A DNA stretch of 64,000 nt from Symbiodinium kawagutii (GCA_009767595.1 VSDK01003626.1:67765-131764); one strand, 5' to 3'. Numbered from the stretch's first letter, positions 1 through 10,795 are shown. A program made the numbers and translations. The notes: generated by a model not told the origin, from the letters alone.

Positions 1-360
1 ACAACATAATATGCTCTTTAGTTTTTAAACAATATCACGTTTCACCATATCATATAATAAAACCTTCTGGTGGAATATGAAATCATATTAGAACATATTG
101 TGGAACCAGTTGACTTCTTTTATGCAATTTGTCATGCTTTTGTGCTTTTATTCCACAGCTATACAATGGAGGTGGTCAGAAATTTACATATATATTATTG
201 ATATTTGGTTGTAGCCTATCATTTGCTAGTGTATCATTTACTAATGCCTTGGGCTGAATGAATTAGAGCACGAACAACCATATAATAGATATAAAAGAAA
301 ATATGGATAAAACATAATATATCTTTAATTTTCATGATTGATTCAGTACTGGCAATTAAT
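1..360. other. AT-rich DNA, no gene seen
   Basis: This stretch is AT-rich and frequently interrupted by stops in all frames. I see no coding signal, RNA gene or clear repeat. It leads directly into a 160-bp tandem repeat. Confidence 0.6.
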
Positions 361-712
361 TTGCTTCATTGCTATTCCGCAAGCATTTCTGACTAGTGGA
401 ACTTGCAATATTCACGCACACGTTGAGGAAATCATTTGATGAAACCTGCATGCAAGCCATGCTAGAAACCAATTCTGATTAGTGGACACTGTGATGCTTA
501 TTCCTGCCTCTGTCAGCTTATTGCTTCATTGCTATTCTGCAAGCATTTCTGATTAGTGGAACTTGCAATATTCACGCACACGTTGAGGAAATCATTTGAT
601 GAAACCTGCATGCAAGCCATGCTAGAAACCAATTCTGATTAGTGGACACTGTGATGCTTATTCCTGCCTCTGTCAGCTTATTGCTTCATTGCTATTCTTC
701 AAGCATCTCTCT
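361..712. repeat. 160-bp tandem repeat, 2.2 copies
   Basis: Two nearly identical 160-bp units lie head to tail at 361-520 and 521-680, each beginning TTGCTTCATTGCTATTC. A third, partial copy runs from 681 to about 712 and then diverges. The units differ by only a few bases, so the duplication is recent. Open frames running across it are by-products of the repeat. Confidence 0.92.
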
Positions 713-992
713 CCACACAAAAATGGAAATGAACCTGTCAAAATGGGGGGTTCTGGTGGGGGGGGTAGCATATATATTCCTATACTTATTGCTAGGCCCC
801 GCATACTTTCAGGACGTCCGTCGTTGTTGTTCATCAAAGAAGGAGGGAGCGATTGATACAAACATGCGAAACGAGCCTCATACTGGAGAACTATCGGAAC
901 GAATCTTCTCAGTACCTGCACCTTGGTAGTTGGAACCTCTAAAATCTTTGTTGTCGATGGGTTGATTGTCATTGCGGTGATGCGATTCGCAG

Positions 993-1101
993 GCTCTGAC
1001 ACTTTTCTACGTGGGCGGAGCTTCAGGTGCATCAAAGCTGCTTCGCTGCCAGGAGGTCGACGGTGAGAAAGGACGTCTCCCCAGAGAGTTGCCTGGAGCA
1101 A
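993..1101 (+). CDS. Receptor family, membrane exon (3' half, copy L)
   Basis: The exon opens after a TTCGCAG acceptor and reads ALTLFYVGGASGASKLLRCQ and onward. It is 109 bases long, as is the paralogous exon at 14,983-15,091, and most base differences fall at silent codon positions. The following sequence begins GCAATG, a GC-type donor, where the paralogue has GTGATG. In the right-hand copy this exon lies downstream of the LRR and cysteine-rich exons, so it probably encodes part of the cytoplasmic or membrane-associated C-terminal half. The function of this half is unknown. Confidence 0.72.
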
Positions 1102-1253
1102 GCAATGCTTTTGATGCTTGATGAGGCAAACTCATCCTTGCTTGTGATGGTTTAGAAGCTGTAGCTTCTAGATTTTTGCTTCGTTTTAAGAATTGCGCTA
1201 ACCCGGAGCACGCATTATTTCTTGACTCTATTCCGCCAGTGAGATCCAGTGAG

Positions 1254-1535
1254 GTTTGCTTTTCGCAAATCTGTGCCACACTTGCTGTGCTATGATTCTT
1301 CCTTGGCATACCTTGATGCCATGGGTTATGCCAGCATCGTCTTCTACGGAGTCGTGCTGCCTCTCTGCCTCGCCTACCTGTATGCACGGCAGCACTTGGC
1401 GCTTCTTCCAGGGAAGAACATCATTGCCCGCGCCGTAGCGGATGGTGATGAGATCAAAGTGCGCTTGGTGGAGCTTGATGCTGTGGAACCCTCCGCGCAG
1501 GCGACTTTGCCATTCGTGGATTGGATCGGACGATG
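1254..1535 (+). CDS. Receptor family, transmembrane exon (copy L)
   Basis: The exon begins after the AG of GATCCAGTGAG and joins in phase to the previous exon, giving K-FAFRKSVPHLL. It contains a hydrophobic segment (GYASIVFYGVVLPLCLAYLY) typical of a membrane helix, followed by a charged, probably soluble stretch ending FVDWIGR. The paralogue at 15,241-15,520 is about 90 percent identical at the protein level and differs by one codon in length. The 3' border is uncertain: no GT is well placed, and a GA or GC donor near 1,525-1,535 is possible. Confidence 0.72.
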
Positions 1536-2279
1536 ATGATGAAGAATCTTCTGATGATTGCTGTCATGGTTGAGATGATGGTGATGATCACGGTTGTGAT
1601 GATGCCTCCCACAACCTTCCAATCACCATTCGTTGGTTGATGGAGTTGCCAGTCGCAGAATCAATTTGCAATCGTTTTCCCCTACGTGACTGGTGGGTAG
1701 ATTTTCCAAAACCCAAAGAGGACCATATTGCCAGCAAATGAAAAACAGTGCGAGTCTTTTCTGATCACAATCCTGCACTGCTTTTCAGTAAGATCTGGAA
1801 ACAGTTTATTTTCCAGACAATTTGGTAATTGACCAGTGCTTATCTTTTCAGTAAGAAGATCTGGTAATACGCACTGCTGATTTTCGAATCTGCAAATCGC
1901 ACTGTTCTGATCCTTGAATTGGATCTGCGACCGCAAAATTGTAGCGCTGGTCCTCCCCACCCCCCCCAGCCACCAGCCACCAGCCATACCCCAGGAGTGG
2001 TCATTTTCAGGAGGTATCACTACTGAAAAGCGATGAAATGCCAATGAAACGCTTTCATGTCGCATTATTTTTTCGGATGATTGTTCATGTCAATGCTATT
2101 TTGGAACCCAGGTAATTGGAGTTCTTGTTCGAAGTGAAGTATCTTTTTTTGCTGGGTTCTTATCGTGCATCCATTGAGAGTCCTACAATCCATGCAGTGC
2201 ACCCTGTCTATCAAACCGTGACCTGGCCACAAATCGCTTGTGCCACGTTTTTTTTGCTGAGGATCATGTGCCGGCCAAG

Positions 2280-2396
2280 GGAGAGGTGGTGCATATTCAG
2301 CGCTTGCTAGCAGCCTCAGCGGCCCACATTGCGGTGAAAATGCAGGGGTGTGTCTGTATCGCGTTGCAAGATGGAGTTGTGGTCGCAAAGCCATCG
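2280..2396 (+). CDS. Receptor family, conserved exon (copy L)
   Basis: The reading GEVVHIQRLLAASAAHIAV is matched at 15,970-16,080 by GEVVHIRRLLAASAAHIAV, with several silent changes. This indicates selection on the protein. The 5' border is unclear because the two copies diverge upstream; the paralogue can be read upstream as far as KPIIGLSVPRVFFAQE. The 3' end is near GTCGCAAAG. No known domain is recognised. Confidence 0.65.
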
Positions 2397-2719
2397 TCAG
2401 GTCCGAAGGGAGCTTGACATTTGCACCCAGAGCATACCCGAACCACCACCACAACACCCGCACAGGCACATGTGAAGAGCTTTTGCATGATGGTAGTTGG
2501 CGGCAAAAGTAGCTCTCAAGTTGAAGAACACCTGGGAAGGCAGAAGGTACACAGCACCCCAGGCACCAGCTGAACCAAGACTGGAGACAACTTGTCGGGA
2601 GCTGGCAACCTCTAATGCGTTTGGATATCAATAGACCCGCACAGATATCAGACATTTTGGGAACTGGTTATCAATTATCACAGTATCACATTTTGTGCGA
2701 CGGCTCTTTGCGGCCGCAG

Positions 2720-3108
2720 GTGACAGTCGTGGTTCTTCAAGTGAAGGAATTTGTGAAGTTCCCCATGGCAGCGAACGCATTGAGGCTGCCTCCCGCTTCT
2801 CAGACTTGTCCATCTTAGTCAAGGCCCGCATGGGCAGCAGCAACCAGAGCCGCGACCTTGCAGAAGCCTTGATGGATCGATGCCTTTTAGAAGAAGCTGA
2901 GGCTTCGGAGCGGGCCCTTGCGGGCGCCAAGAATATCTTGTTCAAGTATGCGCGGTGCCACAGCTTTTACCTTGAAATCATTCAGAAGTTGGTGGCAGTG
3001 GGCTTGGTGTCAGTTGTCAACAGTGACGATGGCCTGCAATTGTGCATGGCTTTCACGCTGCTGATGGCAGCAGCGACTGGCATGGTGCAGCCCTACTTTC
3101 ATCCGCAG
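2720..3108 (+). CDS. Receptor family, exon with membrane helix (copy L)
   Basis: The exon runs from a GCCGCAG acceptor to CATCCGCAG followed by GCAGGG (GC-type donor). It carries an acidic, helical stretch with SRDLAEALMDRCLLEEAE, then FKYARCHSFYLEIIQKLV and a hydrophobic segment with LCMAFTLLMAAATGMVQPYF. The paralogous exon at 16,458-16,831 is 15 bases shorter, so five codons are lost with no frame change. The order of a soluble helix, an EIIQKL-type amphipathic segment and a membrane span suggests a C-terminal channel- or transporter-like module. That assignment is an inference. Confidence 0.75.
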
Positions 3109-3223
3109 GCAGGGTAAACGAACATCAAGAGACTGTTCCAAATTTGAAGCATCACAAAACCGATTTTCCAAGAAATTCATCTTTTTGGGCATCTTTACCC
3201 AAACCCCTTCCAGTTCAAGAATT

Positions 3224-3329
3224 CTTCGGTTGATTGCAGAGGCCAACATCCTGCAGTGCTGCAGTTACCTGTGCCTGACTGTGGCAGCCGGGGGCTTCAG
3301 CTATGAATTCACCTGGTTCCTTGGCACAG
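3224..3329 (+). CDS. Receptor family, short hydrophobic exon (copy L)
   Basis: The frame RLIAEANILQCCSYLCLTVA continues to GFSYEFTWFLGT and ends at a CACAG|GTAATT donor. The paralogue at about 16,960-17,058 reads the same apart from a few substitutions. The exact acceptor differs between copies because the right copy has one extra base just before CGGTTG. Confidence 0.65.
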
Positions 3330-3523
3330 GTAATTGGAAGTCTGAATTAGACAACTTATGATGATGGAAAAAAGTGGAAAGGTTGGAATCAAGTTCTACA
3401 GCTGTGGATTCGGCGGATTTTGAAGAGTTGGTGAACCTTTCGTCCTACTTGATAGTCAAATCTCCGAAAAGTGTGGTGGTGTGTGGATACTTCCGAGTTG
3501 CTGCATCTCTGCCGTCGCATCAG

Positions 3524-3661
3524 GCTGAGCCGTGGAGCCTTAGTGGTGCCCTTCCTGCTGAGCGCTGCGCTAGCCTTGCGGCCCGACAGTACGGAGAGCC
3601 TTGCGGTGCGAATCTGGCAGCAGATGGAGAAGGAGATCTCCAAGCTGCAGGATGCTGGGCG
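3524..3661 (+). CDS. Receptor family, C-terminal exon (copy L)
   Basis: After the GCATCAG acceptor the frame reads LSRGALVVPFLLSAALAL, a likely membrane segment, then AVRIWQQMEKEISKLQDAG, a charged amphipathic helix. The right-hand copy (17,214 onward) has an 8-base deletion in the middle of this exon and loses the frame. Copy L is therefore the intact version. The end of the exon, close to GCTGGGCG, is uncertain. Confidence 0.65.
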
Positions 3662-3845
3662 AAAAGCGTCGTGGTTTGGTGGTGTTTGTTGGTTTCTGTT
3701 GGTTGTTCGTTGTTGTGGGTGTTGGTTGTTGGTTGTTGTTGGTTGTTTTGGGTTGTTTGTGGGTTGTTGTTGGCCGTTGGTGGTTGATGTTGGTGGTTGT
3801 TTCTGTTGTGGTATAGTTGGAGTAGCTTGTTGTAGTTGACGGTTG
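3662..3845. repeat. G/T-rich simple repeat (GTTGTTGG-like)
   Basis: The stretch consists of irregular repeats of GGTTGTTGTTGG and GTTGGTTG on the plus strand. The right-hand paralogue has a related but more regular GTTGTTGATT repeat at 17,385-17,460. It probably lies in an intron or 3' flank. Long open frames on both strands here are low-complexity artefacts. Confidence 0.85.
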
Positions 3846-4259
3846 TGGATGGGAGCACAGGGTCGCAACTGTGTTGGGGATCATCAGCATGCATGCTTCA
3901 ATACAGCGTCTTTGTATCAGTAGTCGTCCCCATCCACAAATGGTTGCCTCCGATTTGGTTTTCCCAGGAAATACGATCTTGGCGGCAGTGATTTGGGGCA
4001 TCCAAAGAGTTATAGCTACCACGGACCCCTGTGTGAAATGCGTTGTTCCAAGATGTTCCACAGGTGTCAATCGGAGATTCCAAGTGTTTGTAGGTGCTAA
4101 GGTCTTTCCAAAACCCAAAAAGTAAAAAGCGATTGCCACGATGGACAGACAACACCTTGGGACCATTCAACTGTGCAGCTGCTTCCATCAGCTTGGGGAT
4201 AACAACCCATGACTTCACCACCGTTCGTGTAAGGCACCCCACCTGCTCCCTGATCCAAA
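3846..4259. other. Intron-like DNA, no gene assigned
   Basis: Patchy similarity to 17,480-17,670 is visible, but I could not define an exon. No RNA gene or ordered repeat was seen. Confidence 0.4.
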
Positions 4260-4316
4260 CTGGCATTTGAGGACGGAAAACCGCTGGAGATTCTGGTCGA
4301 ACCTTGGTGCAGTTGG
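4260..4316 (+). CDS. Short conserved coding block (copy L)
   Basis: The frame LAFEDGKPLEILVEPW is matched at 17,671-17,727 by LAFKDGKALEIQVEPW. Most nucleotide differences are silent or conservative, so this 57-base block looks coding. It may be the last recognised exon of the receptor-family gene or part of a neighbour. The right copy runs into a stop shortly after. Confidence 0.5.
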
Positions 4317-4560
4317 GATGTCCAGCGGAGAAATCTTCCGGTTGTCCAAACAGCACCCAGTTGAGGACGGTCATGGCAATACGTGCGGATTTTTCATCAG
4401 GAAATCAGATTTGCAAAGATCTTTTCTACTTTTCAGCGCGTCACTCATTCAAGTTCCAGTGGCACAACTGGGTCCCATTTTCCCTTGGCTAAGGAAACCG
4501 TCTCTTTCGTATGAGCTGTTGGACATGTGTGTCTCACCCCGAGCAGAATGAGTCTGAAAC

Positions 4561-5663
4561 CACAGAGAACGCGCGTGGTCTGAAAAGGAGGGGATTTCTG
4601 GGCAGGGGGATCCTCTTCTATTGACTGTGCTGCCTCGTTTTCACCATCAGTGCACATGCATTTTGGAGATTCTTGCTGTGGAATTCCTGTCAGATGGAAC
4701 GCAGAAAGCATGTCATCGAAATACGATGCTCGCAGCTTTGCTCAGTTGTCGAGGCAGAACAAAGAGTTCCCTGCTTGATGGTGGATGGCTGGGTCGCTGG
4801 CCTAGAGATTCATCAGGGAAGTTCCAACATCCCAAGTACGGGTTGACTTCCTCACAGCTCTGCTGGAAGTTCTTCCCCCCAGAGATATGATCAAGTTGGC
4901 TTTTCGACCTGCCCGTTGTCACGAAATCTCCCTGGGTTGGGTCAGGGGTTAGATGACCAACTGGGATTCACTGGATGAGTTGATTCTTCTGTTCTGAACT
5001 GAATAGAGAACAAAGTCCTGAGGACATTTCGAAGGCAGACCTGTCTCCATTGATCAGGTGGGAGATGTAGCGAAGGCGAGAATTCGAGGAGGGGTGCAGG
5101 ACCAGACAAATGCAATAGCATCCTTTTATTTTGATTCGTTCCAGTCCGCGCTGAAATTAGATGTTTGTTATTGTTTGTTCATCTATTGTTTCCTCAACTT
5201 GAAATGGCATGATGCATGCATAGGACCAAACTGCAGGCAGTAGCAACTACAAAAGATGAAAACCATTCTACATCGCAGTTTGGATCCATGATTCCAGTAG
5301 CAATTGTCATGGTTCAATATCACTGATATCACTCCTCCCCAACGATGCAACTGGAACTGAACCCAGGAACTGAGATTGTTGGTCTTCCCTGCTCGAACTG
5401 GCAAAAAATGACTTACCAGACAGACGTTCATCGGTCTAAACGATTAGCTCCCTGAAAGTGGTTTGTGAGTGTACATGCACTCAGTATAACCATCGTGGAG
5501 TTTGATATGTTCTAGATCATTTGCTTATTGGGGATGATCCAATCTGATATTCTGTTTACTCCAGGATGGCTCTAAAAACTATCAGCAATGTGTGAGTTAC
5601 CTACCAAGAAAACAATCCAAAGCCATGTTGTCAATCTCAACTTGAAGCTTTGTCCCAGGTGCT
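4561..5663. other. Spacer without supported gene
   Basis: Unique sequence with only short chance frames. I saw no repeat, RNA gene or exon that I can support. Confidence 0.4.
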
Positions 5664-5808
5664 GCTGCAGACCGAACTTGAATCGAGTCGGAATCTCAGC
5701 GTCACAGGGTGCAGTCCCATGGGCATCCACGATATCCCTCCACCCGAGAGATACAGCTCAGCACTTATATCAGCATCCAGTGTTTTGTGATGTGTTGTGG
5801 GTTGGGGA
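5664..5808 (+). CDS. Candidate exon, unknown product
   Basis: After a TTTGTCCCAG acceptor the frame reads VLLQTELESSRNLSV and continues through IHDIPPPERYSSALISAS to a stop at about 5,810. Amino acid composition is ordinary for a protein, but there is no paralogue in the window to confirm it. It could be a chance frame. Confidence 0.28.
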
Positions 5809-5994
5809 GTTGCAATTTGATATTTGTGCAATTGCAGTTGAACGTGACATGCATGTAAAACTAAACCATCTCATATTCCAAAAGGTGATGCAACCTGGGT
5901 CAGTACCATGGCATTTGTGGCTCAAAGCTTGTGGTGCTCTAGCACCGGAGGCCTCATGACCAATCCATCTCTGTGAAACCTATGGTTCACATTT

Positions 5995-6146
5995 TCCATG
6001 TCCTGAAGTTGGTGACGTTCATCTTCTTCGTTGAAGTGCTTGCTGAACGGCCCAGATTCTCCGAAAGAGCGCTGGAGCTTGATCAAGATGTGCCACCACG
6101 CCACTTTGGCTGTACGTTGGTATTGCTTTGGGCGCCAGACCTGTAG
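5995..6146 (+). CDS. Candidate terminal exon, unknown product
   Basis: The frame HVLKLVTFIFFVEVLAERPR continues as SERALELDQDVPPRHFGCT and ends at TAG near 6,146. It has a short hydrophobic start and a charged middle. There is no recognisable domain and no confirming copy in the window. Confidence 0.28.
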
Positions 6147-6379
6147 AGTTTCATTGGAAAAACATCTGTGGGTGGTACACACACGTTCTAAGATACACAT
6201 TTGTTGATTCTGAGAGCTCCCGGAGTTCAAGTATCAGATTACCTACGTTTATCCAAACTGACTTCGCCCAGCCACCCAAACGAATCTGGTAGATTATCCG
6301 ACACTGGATGGCCACGACCTCCAAGACGCACGAATTTACATTTTTCTCCTTTCTTAACCAAATGCCATCGGTGTCCAAG

Positions 6380-6511
6380 GAGAAGAGGACTGCCCACAGT
6401 GGGTGGTGCTGCGCTCCGTGTTGGCAAAACTGGGCATCACCGAACCCACTCCGCATCTGGGAGGAGACATCACGTGGTGCCTAGGCTCTGGCGACGCGCG
6501 TAGTGGGACAG
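6380..6511 (+). CDS. LRR gene N-terminal exon, copy 1
   Basis: This 132-base exon lies between a TGTCCAAG acceptor and a GGGACAG|GTTCC donor. It encodes EEDCPQWVVLRSVLAKLG and then a WCLGSGDARSGTGS-like tail. Two more copies of exactly 132 bases occur at 7,649-7,780 and 10,796-10,927 with the same borders. The cysteine, tryptophan and leucine pattern recalls the cap that precedes extracellular LRRs, but this is only an analogy. Confidence 0.75.
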
Positions 6512-6839
6512 GTTCCATTTCAACAGGTGAACATAAGTTGGGTCCAATAGCTGGAAAATTGTGGCTTTTTTTTCTTTGGGGTTTTTTGTTGTCAACATCT
6601 CGGCCATCGAGTTGAGGTTGACCACCCGGCAGCCCTGCCGAACAGTCACTTCCGTCACTTGCGGAGTTGTTTTCAGACCAATTTCAACTTAACACCTTCT
6701 TGGCAAACTTTGGTCAACAAAAATCATCGGGCCATTTTGCAAAGCATATCATCGCACCAGTCAGACAAAGATCCGACTGGTTAGCCACGCCGAAAAAATG
6801 TTCTGCATAAATTTGCCATTGAAATTGGCTGATGCTCAG

Positions 6840-7400
6840 GAAAGGATGCGACGTGAAAGGCATCGACCTTGCATTACACGAGACTGTCAATGGCACCCTA
6901 GATGACGAGATCGGAAAACTCACCGGGCTGCAGCAGCTGGACCTCAGCTACACCAAAGTCACAGGTGACATCTCGAGTCTGCAAGGTCTCACGCAGTTGC
7001 ATTGGCTGTGGCTCACCAAAACCAAGGTGGCAGGTGATCTCTCGAGCCTGCGAGGACTGACCCAGCTGCAGGGGTTGTTGCTCCGCAACACCAAGGTTGC
7101 TGGTGACCTCAACAGCCTACAAAACATCACAAAGCTCAGGCAGCTCAAACTCTGCAGCACCAAGGTCACAGGTGACCTTACGAGTCTGCAGCAGCTCGCC
7201 CAGCTGCAGGTGCTTGACCTCAAAAACACCAAGGTCACTGGAGACCTGGCGAGTTTGCAAGGACTTGCCAAGCTGCAGGAGCTCTACCTCGACAACACTC
7301 AGGTGGCGGGTGGCGTCATGAGTCTGCAAGGTCTCGCCCAGTTGAAGCACTTCTCCGTTGCCAACACCGACGTCGCAGGTAACTTGGGGAGTGCATGTAT
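6840..7400 (+). CDS. LRR exon, copy 1 (truncated)
   Basis: The exon starts after CTGATGCTCAG and encodes GCDVKGIDL followed by about seven LRRs of 24 residues with the pattern LxxLxxLxLxxTxVxGDLxSLQG. The LRR pattern breaks off near VAGNLGSA at about 7,395 and non-repetitive sequence follows. The full copy at 11,249 has about twice as many repeats plus a C-terminal domain. Copy 1 therefore looks like a partial duplicate, possibly a pseudogene or a shorter soluble form. Confidence 0.75.
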
Positions 7401-7648
7401 GTACTTGACATGTGTTGATGCAGAACTTTTGCATGTTTTCTTTTCAATCTTTTTCGTTGCAATCAAGAAGCAAGGTCCCTCCACAGGTGCCGCTGACCCG
7501 CCTTTAGTCCAGGGCTCTTTTATCGAAATCAAGATGGAAGACACCTTCAGTTTTTCTAGATCAGGTATATTTTTATCATATTTTTGCATTGGCATAACCA
7601 AATTCTATGTTTTTTCATTGGTTAAACGAAATGCCACGCGTGTTCTAG

Positions 7649-7780
7649 GAGAAGAGGACTGCCCGCAGTGGCCAGTGTTGCGCTCTGTTCTGGCAAAACT
7701 GGGCGTCGCTAAACCTACTCCGCGTCTAGGAGGACATGTCAAGTGGAGCCTAGGCTCTGGCTATGCGTGTGGTGGGACAG
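7649..7780 (+). CDS. LRR gene N-terminal exon, copy 2
   Basis: This is the same 132-base module as at 6,380: EEDCPQWPVLRSVLAKLG and then SLGSGYACGGTGS. It lies between TGTTCTAG and GGGACAG|GTTCAC. The frame of the upstream LRR copy 1 happens to read into it without a stop. The splice-like borders make it more likely to be the first recognised exon of the next gene copy. Confidence 0.75.
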
Positions 7781-8028
7781 GTTCACTGGGTTCAATAGTG
7801 GGAAAGCTGTGGAAAGCAGTTCTATGGTTCATGGGGTTTTGAATCACGTGTCTCCCTGTGGGATTTTGATCAGCATTTCGTGGCAACTTTGGTCAAGAAA
7901 CATCATCAGGCCATTTCGCAAAGCACATCACCGCAGCAGTTAGACCAAGATCCGACCGGTTAGTCGCGTGGAAAGTCTGTTCTTCAATGTTCTGCAAAAG
8001 TCTCCCATGTGGGTCGGCTGATGCTCAG

Positions 8029-8560
8029 GAAAGCGTGCGATGTGAAAGGCATCGACCTTAAAAAAATAGCGGCCATCAATGGCACTTTGGACGGTGAGAT
8101 CGGAAAACTGAATGCTCTGCAGGAACTGGACCTCAGCAATATCAGGGTCGGAGGTGACATCTCGAGTTTGAGAGGCCTAACCCAGCTGGAGAGACTCAAA
8201 ATGCCGAACACCACGGTTACTGGAGACCTCAACAGCCTACAAAACCTCACCCAGCTGAAGATGCTCGACCTCGGCAAGACCAAGGTCGCGGGTGACCTCG
8301 CGAGCCTGCGAGGTCTCACCCGGTTGCGGGAGCTCTCCCTCGCCAACACCAAGGTCGAAGGCGATCTATCCAGCCTTCAAGTCCTTGTGAAGCTGAGAAT
8401 ACTCAACCTCGACAACACCGACGTGGAAGGTGACAAGGCAAGCCTTGAAGGACTCTTGTTGTGGGGGCTCGGCATCGCCAACACCAAGGTCAAAGGTGAC
8501 TTGCCTGCGCTGCTGCCTTGGGACGTTTGGGGCCCTATTAATGAACAATCTTCGGTCCAT
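8029..8560 (+). CDS. LRR exon, copy 2 (truncated)
   Basis: The exon starts after CTGATGCTCAG with CDVKGIDLKKIAAINGTLD, then about seven 24-residue LRRs ending at GDLPALLPWD. In copy 3 the LLPWD sequence marks the transition from LRRs to the C-terminal domain. Here it is followed by unrelated residues and a stop at 8,611. Copy 2 therefore lacks the cysteine-rich and transmembrane parts and is probably a decayed duplicate. Confidence 0.72.
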
Positions 8561-8784
8561 CGTGTGCCACCGTCTCCAAGACCATACAAGTACCCTAGAA
8601 TACCGAATTGAAGGAGGCAAGTACGGCGACAATGTTACGAAAGGTAGCCTTGGCTACCTGAGTTCTCCAAGTTTTAGCTTTCCTTTCCCTGAGGGCTTGA
8701 AGTTGGCAATGATTTTTAGGTTTAAATCTTGTTTGTAAAGTTGAGGGCCACCCCCTCTCCTCGGGTTCGAAGGTTTTGCTCGCT

Positions 8785-9320
8785 GGGTGTGTCTTACTAT
8801 GTCTCGCTAAGAGTGTCTCGCCAACAGTGCCTTGCCAAGAGTGCCTTGCAGTGTCACTCCAAGAGTCTCCCACGAAGACTGTCTTACCATGAGTGTCTTA
8901 CTAAAATTGTCTTACCAAGAGTGTCGCTCCAAGAATGTCGAATTAAGAATGCAGTCCCAGCCTGTCTCGCTAAGAGTGTTTTACCAATTGCGTTGCCAAA
9001 AATGTCACATTCGAGAGTGGTGCACTAAGAGTGTCACTCCGAGAGCGTCTTACCACGAGTGCCTTGCCAAGAGTCCCTCACTAAGCCACTCCAAAAGTGT
9101 CTCAGTAAAGAGTCTTACTCAAAGAGTCTCACTCCAAGAGTGTCTCAGTAAAGAGTCTTATTCAAGAAGTCTTACTCCAAGAGTGTCTCACTAAGAGTGT
9201 CACTCCAAAAGTGTCTTTCCGTCTTACCGAGAGTGTCTTGCCAAGACTTTCTCATGGAGACTATCCCACTGGCAGTGTCATCCAAGGGAGTCACTTCAAC
9301 AGTGTCTTTGGAAGAGTTTC
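8785..9320. repeat. Degenerate minisatellite (AAGAGTGTCTCACT)
   Basis: About 530 bases consist of imperfect repeats of AAGAGTGTCTCACTCC and variants such as CAAGAGTGTCTTACC. The spacing is irregular, mostly 10-20 bases. Frames across it give S/R/C-rich peptides that I reject as genes. It fills the spacer between LRR copies 2 and 3. Confidence 0.85.
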
Positions 9321-9825
9321 TTACTTTCTCTTGTGTGGGTTCTCTCTTCTTCAAGCCTCCTTTATGACGATCTTTTCCTATTTTCCTAATTCCTCTTCAT
9401 ACGGGGCATCTTGTGTTCTTGTTCCTGCAAACCTGCATTGCGTTGCCACAGTTCCTGACCAAAAAAAGATTGCTCGCAGCCTACGCATCTTCTCTGTTCT
9501 CCTTCCTCCTCTATCCCCCCAAATCCCGTCCCAAGCTCCTTTTGCTTTGGCCCCCTACCTTTTGTTCTCTTCTGCTTGGTCTCAAGTCAGGGTACAGTTG
9601 GGGCAGCGATTGAAAAAAGATGCACGCTACAGATGTTATATACCAGCATTGGGTGATCGTCCCAAGACCTGTGAACAATTCTTCTGCGATCGCTTTTGGG
9701 ATGACCAGGGCTATGCAATGGCTCTGCTTCCCAGAGCATGTATTGTACTTGACCCATGTCTACCCAGAACTTCCGCGCACGGAAGGCGTCTTGTTCCCCA
9801 GAGAGCTTACTTCAAGTATAGGAGA
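9321..9825. other. Spacer without supported gene
   Basis: Unique sequence. A long plus-strand frame (9,211-10,017) runs through the minisatellites on either side and has no domain or splice support, so I do not call it. Confidence 0.45.
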
Positions 9826-10105
9826 CAGGCCTATCAACATAATTGGGTGGTTAAGCGTGCAAGGTGCCGGTGTCGCCAAGAAGGTGCCGTATCAACGCTT
9901 TTGGGTGGGGTGGTTATGGGTGTAAGGTGCAGGTGTCGCTGGGAGGGCGTTGTATCAACATTATTGGGTGGTAGGAGGATGCTGTATCAACATAATTGGG
10001 TCACTAAGCGGGTGTAGGGCGCGGGTGGCGCCAGGAGGGTGCCGTATCAATATAATTGGGCTGTTAACGGTGTAAGGCGCAGGTGTCGGCAGAGGGTGCC
10101 GCGGG
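9826..10105. repeat. About 60-bp tandem repeat (TATCAACATAATTGGG)
   Basis: Roughly five units share a TATCAACATAATTGGGTGG core followed by GTGTAAGGTGCAGGTGTCGC and GAGGGTGCCG. One unit is shortened. The copies are diverged, so the array is not recent. Confidence 0.85.
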
Positions 10106-10489
10106 CCCCGAATTCGGGCCGCGAATCGGTGGTTGGCCTGTAGAAGGGGATGCACAATTAAGCAAAAAATACGTAACTCCGATCAAATTTAACTATTTTG
10201 TTCATCTTCTTAACTATAGATGCAAAAAATAGTCAAGATAGTCTAGCAAATAGGGGAAACAATTCAAAATAGTTAACATATTTTTGCACTTTTTAGAATT
10301 ATTTTTGACAATTGATGCATTATTTTTTGCTATTTTGAATTCTGATTCCAAATTTTTTGGTTAATTGTTTTTGGAATTTCCTTTTTAAAATACATATGTT
10401 TTCTTACTTTTTGATTTTCTACTTTTTCTTAGTTTTCATTTTTTTCCAACTTGTTTTTTTTGATTGTTTTCCCTGAATGAAAAAACATT
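10106..10489. other. AT-rich spacer, no gene seen
   Basis: A sharp compositional change near 10,150 leads into an AT-rich stretch with poly-T runs. No coding signal or ordered repeat was found. Confidence 0.5.
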
Positions 10490-10605
10490 TCGAGGGTGAA
10501 GGGGCACTTTGAGTGTAAAGGGGCACTTTGAGCGTGAGCGAAGGGCACTTTGAGTGTAAAGGGGCGCTTTGATTTGAGGGTGAGAGAGGGACACTTTGAA
10601 TAAGA
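10490..10605. repeat. GGGGCACTTTGAGTGTAAA tandem repeat
   Basis: Four to five imperfect units of about 20 bases with the core GGGCACTTTGAGTGTAAA lie head to tail. Minus-strand frames rich in S, P and K that cross it arise from the repeat. Confidence 0.85.
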
Positions 10606-10795
10606 TATGGTATTTTGAGTGAGGGAAAACACTTCTCGATGGAAGACACTTGCACTCATCTTGGATCATGTATTGTTGCATTCTTCTTGTGGCTGAACCA
10701 AGTATGACCAATGAGGAGAAAAACAATGCTGCAGGTTCAGTGTTCTGCATCATGTTTTTTGTCATTCTTTTTGCCAGCTGCCAAACGTGTCCAAG

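Larger units (their letters stand above)
770..4560 (+). repeat. Left copy of a segmental gene duplication
   Basis: The region is colinear with about 14,694-18,110. Similarity is strongest over exon-like blocks and weaker over intron-like blocks. Shared landmarks are the blocks starting at 993/14,983, 1,254/15,241, 2,720/16,458 and 3,524/17,214, the G/T-rich simple repeat after the last of these, and a short coding-like block at 4,260/17,671. The pattern is that of two paralogous 3' gene halves whose exons are under protein-level constraint. Confidence 0.85.

Noticed and set aside
3389-4166. Q/N/T-rich minus-strand frames near 3,700
   Set aside because: They are reverse readings of the GTTGTTGG simple repeat.
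9211-10017. A 268-codon plus-strand frame between LRR copies
   Set aside because: It runs through two unrelated minisatellites and has a mixed, cysteine/arginine-rich composition with no recognisable fold.
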